Assembly: GCA_964530825.1 (NCBI GenBank)
Contig: CAZHCA010000006.1
Coordinates: 132,243-196,242 of the forward strand
Origin: CAZHCA01 sp964530825
GTDB taxonomy: Bacteria > Bacteroidota > Bacteroidia > Chitinophagales > Saprospiraceae
Reading direction: 5' to 3'
Length of the DNA: 64,000 bases
The position numbers and the translations under genes were made by a program. Below, piece after piece: positions 26,286 through 36,374 of the stretch (its first letter is position 1; every line of letters starts with the position of its first letter). Under the pieces are notes generated by a model. That model had not been told where the DNA came from. It saw nothing but the letters and a program-made list of their open reading frames with translations, and searched no databases.

Positions 26286-29200
26286 ATGCATCTATCCCTT
26301 CGTTGGAGTCTAGGGCTCCTGATCCTTTGTCTTTTTATCACCACCTGTTCAAAAGAGCCTGCATCTACTGCGGAGGTAGCAAAAAAAACAATGCCCGAAA
26401 GCGAACGCCTTTTTTCCCGGCAGTTTTTTACAGGCGAACCGGCCGAGCCCAAAATCAAAGAATTTCTAACGCTGCTGAAATCGGCCCAAACGCGGATCGG
26501 AGAGCAGCAGCCGCGCTACCTTACCGGCGATATCCGGCGCGAGATGGAGCAGGCGCGCCGCACCGCTTCGAATGCCCGTAGCCGGGAGGTGACCTTTACG
26601 CAATGGGGGCCGCTGAATACTACTGGACGCACGCGGTCTATCGTTGTGGATATGCGCGACTCGACACTAGGCACCTATCTCATTGGTACCGTAGCTAGCG
26701 GGGTATGGAAAACGGAGGACAATGGACAGAACTGGCGCCTGGTTTCCGAGGATGTGCCTTATCCCTACAACAGCATCATTGCCGCTTCGGAAAGCGACCC
26801 GACGGTCATTTATATGGGTACCGGCGAAGTGTATCCTTTTCCAGGAAGCATAGCCTCTGATGGACTGGGGCTTTACAAGAGCACCGATGGGGGCGAGAAC
26901 TGGGAACCCCTGGAAGGTTTAAACCCCGATTCACTTGGCTCCGTGATGGACATTGCGGTCAATCCATCCGATCCCGATGAGCTTTACGTGATCTCTATAC
27001 GGCACGACCGCTTTTCCGTAGCCTTTGGATTGGATCGCAGCCTCCTTTGGTACAGCGATAACGGGGGCGGTACTTGGACGTTACTACTGGAGAGCGTCGA
27101 GTACTTAACCGATATCGCGCCCCATCCGGATAATTTTGAGGAATTTATTTTGGGAGAAGAAAATGTCGGCATTTTACGTACTGCGAATCGAGGGCAGGAT
27201 CTAACTCCTGTATTCGAGCTACCCGATAGTCGCCGCATTGTGCTCAAGCGGGCGCCCTCCGACCCCCGCATTGTCCACGCATTGGAGGTGGCGGCCGTGA
27301 GCGAGGACGGGTTCGGCGTTGAGCGGGTGCGCTCATATCGCTCGACCGATAGTGGCCGCACCTGGTCGGGGGTGGAACCCTCGACGATCGATTACAGCAT
27401 CATTGCGAGTGGGCAAGGTAATTTTTCGGTAGCGATGGGCGTGCACTCCGAGAATCCCAATCTTATCTACGTCGGCGGAACCGGAGGCATCGTTTCAGCC
27501 GAGGTTGGAGATACTGAAGAACTGGATTTCGACTATACGGCTTCATCTACTTTTCCCTTTTTCCGGGAAGCCCTACCTACCGACGGTCAATTGGTTGCGT
27601 TTACCCCTCTGCTGGTCGAACAGCTGGATTTACCGTCTACACCAGCGATTGATCCGGACACGGTGGGCCCCATCGAATTGGTATTCGGAGACGGTCCACA
27701 AATGGTCATGCGGCATACCAATGATACGCCCGCCGATTTCCTTGGTACTTATCAAGACTACGTTGAGGTACCCTTCCAGGCCTTCATTGCCGATAGCACG
27801 CAGCAATTGATGGCGTCTTTTCTCGATGAGAACCGCAATGGCCAATGGGATCCGGAAGGCGTAACGCTCGACGGCCGCACCCAAATCGGAGAAACGATCA
27901 TCGTCCACACCATTCCCTACGATGCATCGAGACCAGCTAGTGCGATCGTCAATGGCCGTGTGCTGGATTTCAGTGCCTATACTATAGGGTTGATCACTAA
28001 TCCTGACTTTTCCATTCCCTTTGAAAGAATAAATGACCGGCTCAAAATACAGCCCATTTTTGGGCAGGTATTGCGTTCGGAGGAAACCGTCCTGGTCGAC
28101 GGCTATTTTCAGTTTGGGGCCTCGCACGATTTTACGATCGATGGTCGCAACGTGCACCCCGATCACCACGATTTTATCATTTTACCCAAACCGGACGGTA
28201 ACTTCAAAATCCTTGGAGTAAATGACGGTGGCTTTACCAAATCGGAAGACGGCGGCCAGACTTGGCGTTCTACCGGGTACAATTTCGATCTTTTCGAGCC
28301 ACTGACCCAAGATGCGGGCGGCCCAACCCTGGGTGGATTTACCTCCGGCCATTTTTACAAGGCGGTACGTGCGCCTCATGCCAATCAGTTCATCGGTGGT
28401 ACCCAAGACAACGGCAGTTGGATGGCCTTCACTCCCCGTTCCGAGAATTCGCGTTTCACCAAAATCGGACCCGGCGATGGCTTTGAAGCCATTTGGAATC
28501 CGGGCGACTCTAGCCGCATGGGCCTCAGTGTTCAATTTGGCAACTATTATTTTGGAGAAGAAAACGGTGCGGTTTGGTATAACAGCATTCTTCCCGGAGC
28601 CCCTTTTTACTCAAGCCTGGAGAATCCGGTTCAAGACCCTGGCCTAGTATATGCTTTGACCGGCACTTCGGTCTGGGCTACCCGCGACTACGGTCGTACC
28701 TGGGTCGAGCATTTTGTGCAAGACCGCTTTTTTCTGCAAAACCTGGAAATCTCCCTAGCTGATCCTTATGTGATCTGGGTGTCGGATCGCAATGCAGGGG
28801 CTGTTTTTGTCAGTCGCAACGGCGGGCTTTCCTTTGAGCCCGTTTCGCCCCTAGGCGGCAACTTTCCCTGCCTGGGACAGACTAAGGACGTGTATAGCCA
28901 CCCCACCGCTCCGGGCACGGCTTTCCTGGTCAGCGGTGCCAAAGGATGTCCCAAGATTCTGCGCACTGAGGACTACGGGCAGAACTGGACCGACATTACC
29001 GAATTCGGCGAAGACGGGCAAAGCGCTAATGGCTTCCCCGATGTACCGGTCTATTCAATGATTGTCATGCCTCACGATACCAACTGGATATGGGCAAGTA
29101 CTGAGATCGGCCTCGTCGAATCGCGCAATGGCGGCGACTCTTGGGCACTTGCCAACAATGGATTTCCGGCCATACGCGCTTGGAACATGGATCATACTGA

Positions 29201-30449
29201 CAACCAAGTCGTATTGGCAACTCATGGATTGGGCATTTGGTCGGCCACCATTCCGGAACTGGGGAACTTTGAATACCAGTTGCCGGAAATGCTTACCCCT
29301 CTGTTGGCGCTAGACGGCGAGGCTGCCAACGGGGAACTTAACGGAAATGTGCGGGTACGGTCGCCCTTGGACTCTTTGCGCATCCGCGTAATTGGACAAA
29401 GTGATGATTTTGATGCGCCTTTTGACCAAGATTTAGGATCTTTTATTATCGAACGCAATATCGATGTGGGCAATGACATTGCCTTTACCGTGCAGCTCGA
29501 GAATCTGCCTACCGATAGGATTCTGCGAGCAAGGGTGTTTTGCGAAGGCTTCCGGCGAGGACGCCGCCTGCGCGACGAAGCTTTTACCTGGGCCTATACC
29601 TTGGAAAGCGAGCCATTGGCAGGAATAGAAGAGGACTTTGAAGACGGGAATCCTTTCAAAACCTTCGCCTTCCGAGTACAACGACCAACGGGCTTTTCCA
29701 ATCAGGGTTTGCACTCCGATCATCCCCTGTTCGACAGCGAACCGGCCATAGCGATTATCGGACGTCCCATAGTTATAGCTCCTGACTTTACCCCGTTTTT
29801 TTTTGATGAGATCCTCATTCATCCCTTTACACCAGATAGACAAGTGACCCAGGAATTTGTCATTTTGCGTGACCAGGGGTTCAGCAAGATAGAAGCCAGT
29901 GCAGATGCCGGCAAAAGCTGGGAATCCTTGGCCAGCTATTTTTCCGATGCAGCAGCGGGTGGAAACGGCAATTGGACACAGGCATTCTTCAATGGCGATC
30001 CTATTGAAGATAATCTCTACGCGACGCGCGATATCAATCTTAATGATTTCTTTGAGTTTGGCGACACTGTTTACCTTCGGTTAAATCTACGCATGACTAA
30101 TGCCAATGGCGGTTTTGGAGAATCGCGTTGGGGCTGGGCCATCGACAATATGATTTTTGGGTTGCCGACAAGTACGCAGGAAGCTGCCGGACATGCCGTG
30201 CCCACAACGGTATTTCCCAACCCTATAACGGATGCGTTCCGGGTACAATTTCACAGCCCTAAAAGCGATAAGGCAACTTTACAGCTATTCGACATCATGG
30301 GCCGGCACCTGGCTGATCTCGATCAACAGGTAGCCAACAGTGGTTTGAACATGTTCGAGGCAAACCTGGGGACCCGGGCAGCGGGGACCTACTTGTTGTG
30401 CCTGCGGATTGGTGAGCGTATGGAATGGTTGACGGTGGTTAAGAAGTAA
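26286..30449 (+). CDS. large secreted beta-propeller (BNR/sortilin-like) protein with T9SS type A tail
   Basis: 1387 aa. The signal peptide ends ITTC (Cys21), so it scores as a lipoprotein. The body contains many BNR/Asp-box strands of the form S-x-D-x-G-x-T/N-W: KTEDNGQNWR, KSTDGGENWE, YSDNGGGTWT, RSTDSGRTWS, KSEDGGQTWR, RTEDYGQNWT, ESRNGGDSWA. This gives two large seven- to ten-bladed propellers (about 100-470 and 620-1000) as in VPS10/sortilin-like proteins and some glycosidases. An insert with calcium-loop-like acidic residues (DENRNGQWD) sits between them. From about 1110 comes an EDFEDGNPF module like those of the left-edge protein, then a T9SS type A sorting domain (FPNPITDAF to end). 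No catalytic residues are recognised. Likely a surface or secreted binding protein; both a lipobox and a T9SS tail are unusual together. Confidence 0.85.
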   Translation: MHLSLRWSLGLLILCLFITTCSKEPASTAEVAKKTMPESERLFSRQFFTGEPAEPKIKEFLTLLKSAQTRIGEQQPRYLTGDIRREMEQARRTASNARSREVTFTQWGPLNTTGRTRSIVVDMRDSTLGTYLIGTVASGVWKTEDNGQNWRLVSEDVPYPYNSIIAASESDPTVIYMGTGEVYPFPGSIASDGLGLYKSTDGGENWEPLEGLNPDSLGSVMDIAVNPSDPDELYVISIRHDRFSVAFGLDRSLLWYSDNGGGTWTLLLESVEYLTDIAPHPDNFEEFILGEENVGILRTANRGQDLTPVFELPDSRRIVLKRAPSDPRIVHALEVAAVSEDGFGVERVRSYRSTDSGRTWSGVEPSTIDYSIIASGQGNFSVAMGVHSENPNLIYVGGTGGIVSAEVGDTEELDFDYTASSTFPFFREALPTDGQLVAFTPLLVEQLDLPSTPAIDPDTVGPIELVFGDGPQMVMRHTNDTPADFLGTYQDYVEVPFQAFIADSTQQLMASFLDENRNGQWDPEGVTLDGRTQIGETIIVHTIPYDASRPASAIVNGRVLDFSAYTIGLITNPDFSIPFERINDRLKIQPIFGQVLRSEETVLVDGYFQFGASHDFTIDGRNVHPDHHDFIILPKPDGNFKILGVNDGGFTKSEDGGQTWRSTGYNFDLFEPLTQDAGGPTLGGFTSGHFYKAVRAPHANQFIGGTQDNGSWMAFTPRSENSRFTKIGPGDGFEAIWNPGDSSRMGLSVQFGNYYFGEENGAVWYNSILPGAPFYSSLENPVQDPGLVYALTGTSVWATRDYGRTWVEHFVQDRFFLQNLEISLADPYVIWVSDRNAGAVFVSRNGGLSFEPVSPLGGNFPCLGQTKDVYSHPTAPGTAFLVSGAKGCPKILRTEDYGQNWTDITEFGEDGQSANGFPDVPVYSMIVMPHDTNWIWASTEIGLVESRNGGDSWALANNGFPAIRAWNMDHTDNQVVLATHGLGIWSATIPELGNFEYQLPEMLTPLLALDGEAANGELNGNVRVRSPLDSLRIRVIGQSDDFDAPFDQDLGSFIIERNIDVGNDIAFTVQLENLPTDRILRARVFCEGFRRGRRLRDEAFTWAYTLESEPLAGIEEDFEDGNPFKTFAFRVQRPTGFSNQGLHSDHPLFDSEPAIAIIGRPIVIAPDFTPFFFDEILIHPFTPDRQVTQEFVILRDQGFSKIEASADAGKSWESLASYFSDAAAGGNGNWTQAFFNGDPIEDNLYATRDINLNDFFEFGDTVYLRLNLRMTNANGGFGESRWGWAIDNMIFGLPTSTQEAAGHAVPTTVFPNPITDAFRVQFHSPKSDKATLQLFDIMGRHLADLDQQVANSGLNMFEANLGTRAAGTYLLCLRIGERMEWLTVVKK

Positions 30450-30560
30450 CCGGGTGTTTAGGGCACTGCCTTTAATGGATTACACCAGACTGGAAAGCTA
30501 GTGAGCCCGTAACATGGGTAAGTCAACAGTACATATTGGCGTGCTGCCCGGAGGAGATGA

Positions 30561-31790
30561 TTACCTTTTCTTGCGGGGCCGTCCCTTCCCGCGAGGCTGG
30601 CGGCCGCCCCCGGATTTTCGGTGACCGCCGCTTCGGCCCTTAGGCGGATCGTAGGCGGCGTATTCCAGATCCGGCGGCAAGGGTTGGCGGCGGATCTCGG
30701 TTTCTAAAACTTCTTCGATGCGCTTGAAGCGGTGATAGTCGGTGCGATTGACGTAGGTAATGGCGATTCCCGAGGCTTCGGCCCGAGCCGTACGACCTAT
30801 GCGGTGTACGTAATCTTCCGGATCGCTGGGCACGTCAAAATTGATGACCAAATCGATACCGGTGATGTCGATACCGCGGGCCAGGACGTCGGTCGTCACC
30901 ATAAATGGGATTTGACCGGAACGGAAGGCCAACAACCGACGCTCCCGCTCGTCCTGATCAAGGTCGGAGTGGATAGCTCCCACCGTCATGCCGCGCTGGT
31001 TGAGTCGCTCCGAAAGCTCCTTGACATTTTTCTTGGTATTGGAAAAAATGATGACCCGGTTCAGGTTTTTACGCCCCTGGAGCAGGTATTCGGTCAGCTG
31101 GATTTTGCCTTTGTCATGGATTTCGTAGGCGCCCTGCATAATATTCGCTGCCGGTTTGGAAATAGCGATGTTGACTTCGGCCGGATCTCGCATAATCTGC
31201 TTGGCGAATTTGCGGATCTCACTGGGCATGGTAGCGCTGAACAACAAGGTTTGTCGATCAACGGGTAGTTTATAGACGATATTCATGATGGCCGGTGCAA
31301 ATCCCATATCCAACATGCGATCAGCCTCATCGAGAATCAGGCACTTTACAGTGCTCAGGTCGGAGTAGCCCATATCGAGATGGGCGGTCAGCCGGCCCGG
31401 GGTGGCGACAATGATATCGGCGCCTTGTTTCAGGGCGCGTTTTTCCTGCTCCATACTCTGTCCGTCGCGTCCCCCATAGATGGGGATAGAGCTGATTGGG
31501 GCGAAATAAGAAAATGCCTCCAACTGCTGGTCGACCTGGATGACCAGTTCGCGCGTGGGGCCTACCACCAAGGTATGGATACCTTTGTGCTCTTCTTTTG
31601 CCAGTTTATTGATGATGGGAAGTAAAAAGGCAGCTGTTTTTCCCGTACCCGTTTGGGCACAGGCCAGCACGTCACGGCCTTCCATAATCAGGGGTATAGA
31701 CTGCTCTTGTATTGGGGTAGCTTTCTCAAAACCCATGCTATCTAGCCCTTGCATCAGGGCCGACTCAAATCCAAACTCCGAAAATTCCAA
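30561..31790 (-). CDS. rhlE: DEAD-box RNA helicase, RhlE type
   Basis: 409 aa cytoplasmic ATP-dependent RNA helicase. All motifs are visible: F...GFEKATPIQEQSIP (Q motif), AQTGTGKT (Walker A), PTRELVIQ (Ia), TPGRLTAHL (Ib), DEADRMLDMGF (II), SATMP (III), then DVLARGIDI (V) and HRIGRTARA (VI). A short, strongly basic Gly/Arg/Lys tail (about 380-409) is typical of RhlE and serves RNA binding. RhlE proteins work in ribosome assembly and RNA turnover. Convergent with the propeller gene; the upstream neighbour is the membrane hydroxylase gene on the same strand. Confidence 0.95.
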   Translation of the reverse strand: MEFSEFGFESALMQGLDSMGFEKATPIQEQSIPLIMEGRDVLACAQTGTGKTAAFLLPIINKLAKEEHKGIHTLVVGPTRELVIQVDQQLEAFSYFAPISSIPIYGGRDGQSMEQEKRALKQGADIIVATPGRLTAHLDMGYSDLSTVKCLILDEADRMLDMGFAPAIMNIVYKLPVDRQTLLFSATMPSEIRKFAKQIMRDPAEVNIAISKPAANIMQGAYEIHDKGKIQLTEYLLQGRKNLNRVIIFSNTKKNVKELSERLNQRGMTVGAIHSDLDQDERERRLLAFRSGQIPFMVTTDVLARGIDITGIDLVINFDVPSDPEDYVHRIGRTARAEASGIAITYVNRTDYHRFKRIEEVLETEIRRQPLPPDLEYAAYDPPKGRSGGHRKSGGGRQPRGKGRPRKKR

Positions 31791-31870
31791 GTGATTGTAT
31801 TTAGTTAACTACTACCGATCCGACAGTCGGGTCGGGTATCGATCAGGATACGATTGGCTAAGGATCTTCT

Positions 31871-33145
31871 CTAAGCCGCCTCTATAACCTCTTCCTCCGA
31901 GCCTTTGTTTGCTGCGGTGCTTGGCCGTTGATCGTAACTTACTTGTTGCCAAAGGTAAATAAAGCCGAGGATACTCGCCACGGCAAAAATCATCCCACCT
32001 ACCCACCAGAGCGAAAATGCCCCAGTTAGCACCCATAATCCTAACGGAATGGTTGCCAGCCGTAGTATCTCTGCCCCGGCCAGCCAGCGGCGGCACGACT
32101 CGAAAAGCAAGCCGAACATGAGGGTGGTTAAAATGATCCAAGCGGCAAAACCAATCTTTACCAGTGGGGTGAAATTGTCACTGCTGAAAAAGAAATAGGC
32201 ATTCAGTCCCAGTGCTACTAGAAACTGAATCAGGATGTACACGTTAATGTGTAGGGCATAAGGATGCACGTTGTATTTTCGGTAATCATCCGGCACTTCC
32301 TGCGGTTTTTGAACGCCACCCAAATATTCGGGGTACCAACCGGGCGGATTAAACAAAATGCGCAAGGCATCGCCGGTACTGCGTGTCTGGCGAAGTGCCT
32401 GGTAGAGGTCCATATAGTGCGCAAAGTTGGCGTATACGGGATTCCAGCTATTAAGAGGCTTGGTAATACCATAATGGGGGCGTTCTTCTTCTTCCTTGAA
32501 TGTGCCGAAGAGCTTATCCCACACAATGAACACGCCCGCATAATTCCTGTCGATATACTTCGGGTCGCGTCCGTGGTGTACCCGGTGGTGGCTAGGGGTA
32601 TTCATCACCGCCTCGAACCAACGCGGCAGACGATCGATATGCTCGGTATGGATCCAGAACTGATAGATTAGATTAAATCCGCCGGCCGCGACCATCATGA
32701 GCGGATCGAAACCCAGAAAGGCCAATGGTGCATAGAAGGGAAAGCTCCAGATGAAGGCCGTTGAGCTCTGGCGCAAAGCCACCGAGAGGTTGTAGTCTTC
32801 GCTCTGGTGGTGCACTACGTGCCCCCCCCAGAACAAACTCACCTCGTGCGCCATCCGGTGACTCCAGTAGTAGCAAAGGTCGTAAAGGATAAATAACAGT
32901 ACAAAAGTCCAGCCATTGTTGGGGATCTGGAAGGGCGCCAGTTTTTCGTAAATGAGCACGAACAGTCCAATCTCAACGACCTTAAAAAAAGTGCCGGTCA
33001 ACTGTTGGAGTACGCCGGTATTGATATTGGTTACGGCATCGTGTAAGCGATAGGTCCGCTTGCGACTAACGCTCTCAACCACCAACTCAATTGCCATGAG
33101 GGTAAAATAAAGTGGGATTGCAATGATAACTGGACTAAGATCCAT
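31871..33145 (-). CDS. sterol desaturase/fatty acid hydroxylase family, AGMO-like
   Basis: 424 aa integral membrane di-iron oxygenase. Five or more N-terminal helices hold the eight-His signature: H96RMAH100, H109VVHH113, HTEH (166-169) and H186HRVHH191. The spacing and the sequence KRTYRLHDAVTNI and YNLSVALRQS resemble alkylglycerol monooxygenase (TMEM195) relatives, common in Bacteroidota. Further helices (about 300-400) extend the C-terminus. It probably hydroxylates lipid chains (ether lipid or fatty acyl) in the inner membrane; the exact substrate is unknown. Starts 94 bases before the GLPGLI gene end on the same strand. Confidence 0.92.
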   Translation of the reverse strand: MDLSPVIIAIPLYFTLMAIELVVESVSRKRTYRLHDAVTNINTGVLQQLTGTFFKVVEIGLFVLIYEKLAPFQIPNNGWTFVLLFILYDLCYYWSHRMAHEVSLFWGGHVVHHQSEDYNLSVALRQSSTAFIWSFPFYAPLAFLGFDPLMMVAAGGFNLIYQFWIHTEHIDRLPRWFEAVMNTPSHHRVHHGRDPKYIDRNYAGVFIVWDKLFGTFKEEEERPHYGITKPLNSWNPVYANFAHYMDLYQALRQTRSTGDALRILFNPPGWYPEYLGGVQKPQEVPDDYRKYNVHPYALHINVYILIQFLVALGLNAYFFFSSDNFTPLVKIGFAAWIILTTLMFGLLFESCRRWLAGAEILRLATIPLGLWVLTGAFSLWWVGGMIFAVASILGFIYLWQQVSYDQRPSTAANKGSEEEVIEAA

Positions 33146-33239
33146 AACAGTTCGAATATTAATTTACGGGATAACCCGCCTGACGAACAAAATTGCGAAA
33201 ATTCGCGGAAAAATGGAAGTCGGTCCTTTATCAAAGCCC

Positions 33240-33977
33240 TTAATTTTCACCGCGTATGCGGAAACTGCCGTTCCCGCCCTCTTCGCGGAAACGTTCTAAT
33301 TGCATGCGCACCATTTTGTTGAATTCCTGGCGCGTGATTGCCTTGCCTTTGGTGGGCGCTTCCAGCGCTTTGGGTTCGGGCGCCTCCTCGATAATCTCAG
33401 TGGCAAAGTAAGTTAACTCATCGCCATTGATCGAAACGGCCAGGATCATTCCCGGCAGTTGGTGGTAGTTCTCCGGCCCGCTGGCCACGGGAATCTGCAG
33501 GGTGAACCAGGCCTCGGTATTGCGGTCGGCAGTGGTATCCTGTAACACAGCTTTGGTGCACAGGTAGCCGGCGATTTTGGCTTGCTCGCCAGTGATTTTC
33601 CAAGTCGGTGGCGCTTCGCTACCAGCGATTAGGTAATTCTTACCATCCCATTCGCGCGATTCTACGGCATCGCCAGAGCGAAGATTCCGGAATACTTCCC
33701 GGTTGGCTTGCATCATACCAAAGCGACCTCCCCGCCCGGAAGGTGGCTGGGCCTTGGGATCTTTATGGCGCCGGTAGACGGTCGCAGTGGGGGTAAAGAG
33801 CAGCTCCATTTTGCTGGAATTATACTCGGGAATCAAATCTTTAAGCTCGGGGCGCCGGTCACCGATACGCTTGTGCATGTTGATCTTGCGCTCGTAAATG
33901 ATAACGCCTGATGTAAGCTGGGCCTGGGTTTGGCAGGTGAAGCCTAATACGGCTAGGATGGCGATTAGATTCTTCAT
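33240..33977 (-). CDS. GLPGLI-family exported protein
   Basis: 245 aa from the ATG at 33977 (MKNLIAILAVLGF; the frame extends 13 codons further to another Met). Signal peptide to QTQAQ. The family hallmarks are SGVIIYERKINMHKR after the signal and the namesake motif, here QLPGMILAVSINGDE, where GLPGLI is usual. A WKITGEQAKIAGYLCTKAVL segment is typical of PF09697. Function unknown; such genes are usually next to a TonB-linked barrel protein, and one lies 2.4 kb away with the sensor kinase/regulator pair between. The gene is divergent from the kinase gene across a 238-base spacer with the GTTAAT repeats. Confidence 0.88.
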   Translation of the reverse strand: MKNLIAILAVLGFTCQTQAQLTSGVIIYERKINMHKRIGDRRPELKDLIPEYNSSKMELLFTPTATVYRRHKDPKAQPPSGRGGRFGMMQANREVFRNLRSGDAVESREWDGKNYLIAGSEAPPTWKITGEQAKIAGYLCTKAVLQDTTADRNTEAWFTLQIPVASGPENYHQLPGMILAVSINGDELTYFATEIIEEAPEPKALEAPTKGKAITRQEFNKMVRMQLERFREEGGNGSFRIRGEN

Positions 33978-34137
33978 AGTTATTATGGATTGGTTTAGTG
34001 TTGATGGTTTAATCAATGGAATTCGATGAGGTCTTCTAACCTTAACATCGCCCAGTGTTTTAGATCCTTAAGACGGGTTGCCTGCCACCATTGCATAGGT
34101 CGTGCATACCCTCACTCTCAAACTAAAACAATCTCCA

Positions 34138-34176
34138 GGTTAACCAATCTGGATATATGGTTAATTTAGGTTAATC
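34138..34176. promoter_or_regulatory. GGTTAA direct repeats upstream of the sensor kinase (predicted operator)
   Basis: Three GGTTAA half-sites start at 34138, 34159 and 34169 (spacings 21 and 10 bases, i.e. whole helical turns). The last two read GGTTAATTTAGGTTAAT. Ten-base direct repeats are typical for OmpR/PhoB-family regulators; the regulator gene is the second gene downstream. A nearly identical element lies at 39203-39239. Confidence 0.6.
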
Positions 34177-34215
34177 GGACTGCTAAGCGGAAAGAAACCT
34201 CGTACTTTTAGAAGT

Positions 34216-35655
34216 ATGAAGGCGGAGAAGCGATATGGATTGTTCCGGATACTGGCCATTACGACCACCAGCTTGCTACTGGTTTTTCTGGTTTATTGGG
34301 TATGGAGCGCCTGGAAGGTCCAATACTGGCAGCTGGGCGAAAATGTCAACTCCATTTTTTCCCGTACCATCAGTCATTTACAGGATTCGCTGGTGCTAGG
34401 GACACGCGTTTTTATCCTGAATGATTCGGTGTTGTTAGATACGGCGCAGAGCGAACGCTTGAGGAATCGCCTGCAGTTTTTTGCGGAGCGCGCCAACGCC
34501 AATCTATCCCCAGGCCATCATAGCCGCCCCCACCTCGAAGTCATCCGGATCGGGGGCGAGGAACGGGAAGGCCGCAGGCCCTTTCCGACCGATACCTCCG
34601 GCCAGATTAACCGGATTTTTTCCATGATTCGCGATTCTTTATCAACCGATACGATTCGAATGGCGCTAGCCCGGCAGCTGCAGGAAGCCGGTGTTCCCGT
34701 CCGGTTTGAGCTCCTTCGATTTAGGAGGGAGGACCGGGCATCGCTTCCGCAAACCGGGTCGCAGGAAAAAAGCGGTCAGCAATTTTTCGGCCCGGTATTC
34801 GCCGGCATGCCACCCATCGACCGGTACTATTTGCGGGTATATCCTTATCATTGGTTGGTTCTACGCTGGATGTGGCCAATGCTCCTTGCTGCTGTTCTTT
34901 TACAATCCCTTACCGTGCTTTCTTTCTGGGCTTTGTTGCGGACTCTACGGCGGGAGCGGCAGTTTGCCCGGATGAAGGATGATTTCATCTCCAACATGAC
35001 GCACGAGCTAAAGACCCCCATAACCACGGCCAGCGTGGCCCTGGAGGCGCTCGATGATTTCCATGCGCTGGCCGACCGCGACCGCACCGTAGAATATCTC
35101 GATATCTCGCGCCGCGAGCTGGGTCGCCTGGGCCTGTTGGTCGATAAAGTCCTGCAATACAGCCTAATAGAAGATCGACCCATCAAGTTGGAAAAAAGGC
35201 ACTTGGACTTAGGCCTGCTGGTCGAACAGGTGCTGGAATCGCTGCGTCTGCGCGCCGAACAACTCGAAGCTGATGTGCATCTTATCCGGCCACCCCGACC
35301 GGTTTACTTTGAGGGGGACCCCATGCATCTGAGTAATCTGGTGTTCAACCTAATCGATAACGCACTCAAGTACGGGGGCGAGCCGCCCCGGATTGAGGTA
35401 TCGCTGATACCTAACGGTCAGCAGTTGCGGCTACAGGTAGCCGATCATGGCCCCGGCATCCCTGGGGCGTATCAGGAGAAGGTGTTCGAAAAATTTTTCC
35501 GCGTCCCGGCCGGTGATCGCCACGATGCCAAGGGGCACGGACTAGGGCTGAGCTACGTGTCCAGTATCGTGCGCCTGCACGGTGGCCGTATCCAGCTCGA
35601 AAACGCTCCTGCCGGGGGCGCCGTTTTTTCTATTGATTTACCCTACAGCACATGA
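34216..35655 (+). CDS. sensor histidine kinase
   Basis: 479 aa, membrane bound. TM1 is about residues 11-30, a periplasmic sensor region about 31-215 (no recognised domain), TM2 about 217-243. HisKA follows with phospho-His263 in NMTHELKTPIT, then HATPase with NLIDNALKY, DHGPGIP and GHGLGLSYV. There is no HAMP domain; TM2 runs nearly straight into the dimerisation helix. It overlaps the response-regulator gene by 4 bases (ATGA), so the pair is one translational unit. The promoter region carries GTTAAT repeats, suggesting auto-regulation. Stimulus unknown, probably envelope- or receptor-related given the flanking barrel and GLPGLI genes. Confidence 0.94.
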   Translation: MKAEKRYGLFRILAITTTSLLLVFLVYWVWSAWKVQYWQLGENVNSIFSRTISHLQDSLVLGTRVFILNDSVLLDTAQSERLRNRLQFFAERANANLSPGHHSRPHLEVIRIGGEEREGRRPFPTDTSGQINRIFSMIRDSLSTDTIRMALARQLQEAGVPVRFELLRFRREDRASLPQTGSQEKSGQQFFGPVFAGMPPIDRYYLRVYPYHWLVLRWMWPMLLAAVLLQSLTVLSFWALLRTLRRERQFARMKDDFISNMTHELKTPITTASVALEALDDFHALADRDRTVEYLDISRRELGRLGLLVDKVLQYSLIEDRPIKLEKRHLDLGLLVEQVLESLRLRAEQLEADVHLIRPPRPVYFEGDPMHLSNLVFNLIDNALKYGGEPPRIEVSLIPNGQQLRLQVADHGPGIPGAYQEKVFEKFFRVPAGDRHDAKGHGLGLSYVSSIVRLHGGRIQLENAPAGGAVFSIDLPYST

Positions 35656-36344
35656 ATACCACACGCATTCTCTACGTAGAAGATGAGCCCTTTATGGCCA
35701 AGATTGTGAAAGAAAGCCTGGAAAGTCGCCGCTATCAGGTGCGCACCCTGACGGAAGGAACTCAAATCCTGGAGGTCCTAAGTGGTTTTCAGCCCCACCT
35801 TTGCGTGTTGGATGTGATGCTGCCCAAGGTAGATGGATTTACCCTAGCCCAAGGTATTCGCACCCAGTATCCGGACCTGCCCATTATTTTTCTGACCGCA
35901 AAATCGCGGGCCGAAGATGCGGTTAAGGGCTTTCGCTCGGGTGGTAATGATTACTTGCGCAAGCCTTTCAGTCTGGAAGAACTGATCGTACGTATTGAAA
36001 ACTTGTTGCGCCTCCAGCGCGATACTGGGCAGGCCCGGGACGACGCACGGGAAATTACTATCGGGGACTATACTTTTTACCCCCAGCGCCTGGAGCTGCA
36101 TTACGGTGCTCAAGTGCGCCAGCTATCGCACCGCGAATCTGAACTTCTATACATACTCACTGCCAATCTGCAGGGGGTAACCTACCGCCGGGATATTCTG
36201 CTGGAGATCTGGGGCGACGATCATCTGTTTAATTCCCGTAATCTGGACGTCTACATCAATAAGCTACGCAAATACCTGGCTGCCGATGAGCGGGTACAAA
36301 TCGTGACCCTGAAGGGTGTAGGGTACTTGGTGAAGGTGTTGTAG
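35652..36344 (+). CDS. OmpR/PhoB-family response regulator
   Basis: 230 aa. Receiver domain with acidic pocket (VEDEP), phospho-Asp54 in VLDVMLPKVDG, conserved Thr in FLTAKS and Lys in RKPF. The C-terminal winged helix (about 130-230) has LSHRESELLYIL, RRDILLEIWGDD, NSRNLDVYINKLRKYL and TLKGVGYLV, all canonical. Partner of the overlapping kinase. OmpR-type regulators bind tandem direct repeats, so this protein is the best candidate to bind the GTTAAT sites at 34138-34176 and 39203-39239. Confidence 0.95.
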   Translation: MNTTRILYVEDEPFMAKIVKESLESRRYQVRTLTEGTQILEVLSGFQPHLCVLDVMLPKVDGFTLAQGIRTQYPDLPIIFLTAKSRAEDAVKGFRSGGNDYLRKPFSLEELIVRIENLLRLQRDTGQARDDAREITIGDYTFYPQRLELHYGAQVRQLSHRESELLYILTANLQGVTYRRDILLEIWGDDHLFNSRNLDVYINKLRKYLAADERVQIVTLKGVGYLVKVL

Positions 36345-36374
36345 CCAGACCAGAACTGCGGTATTCGGCACGCC

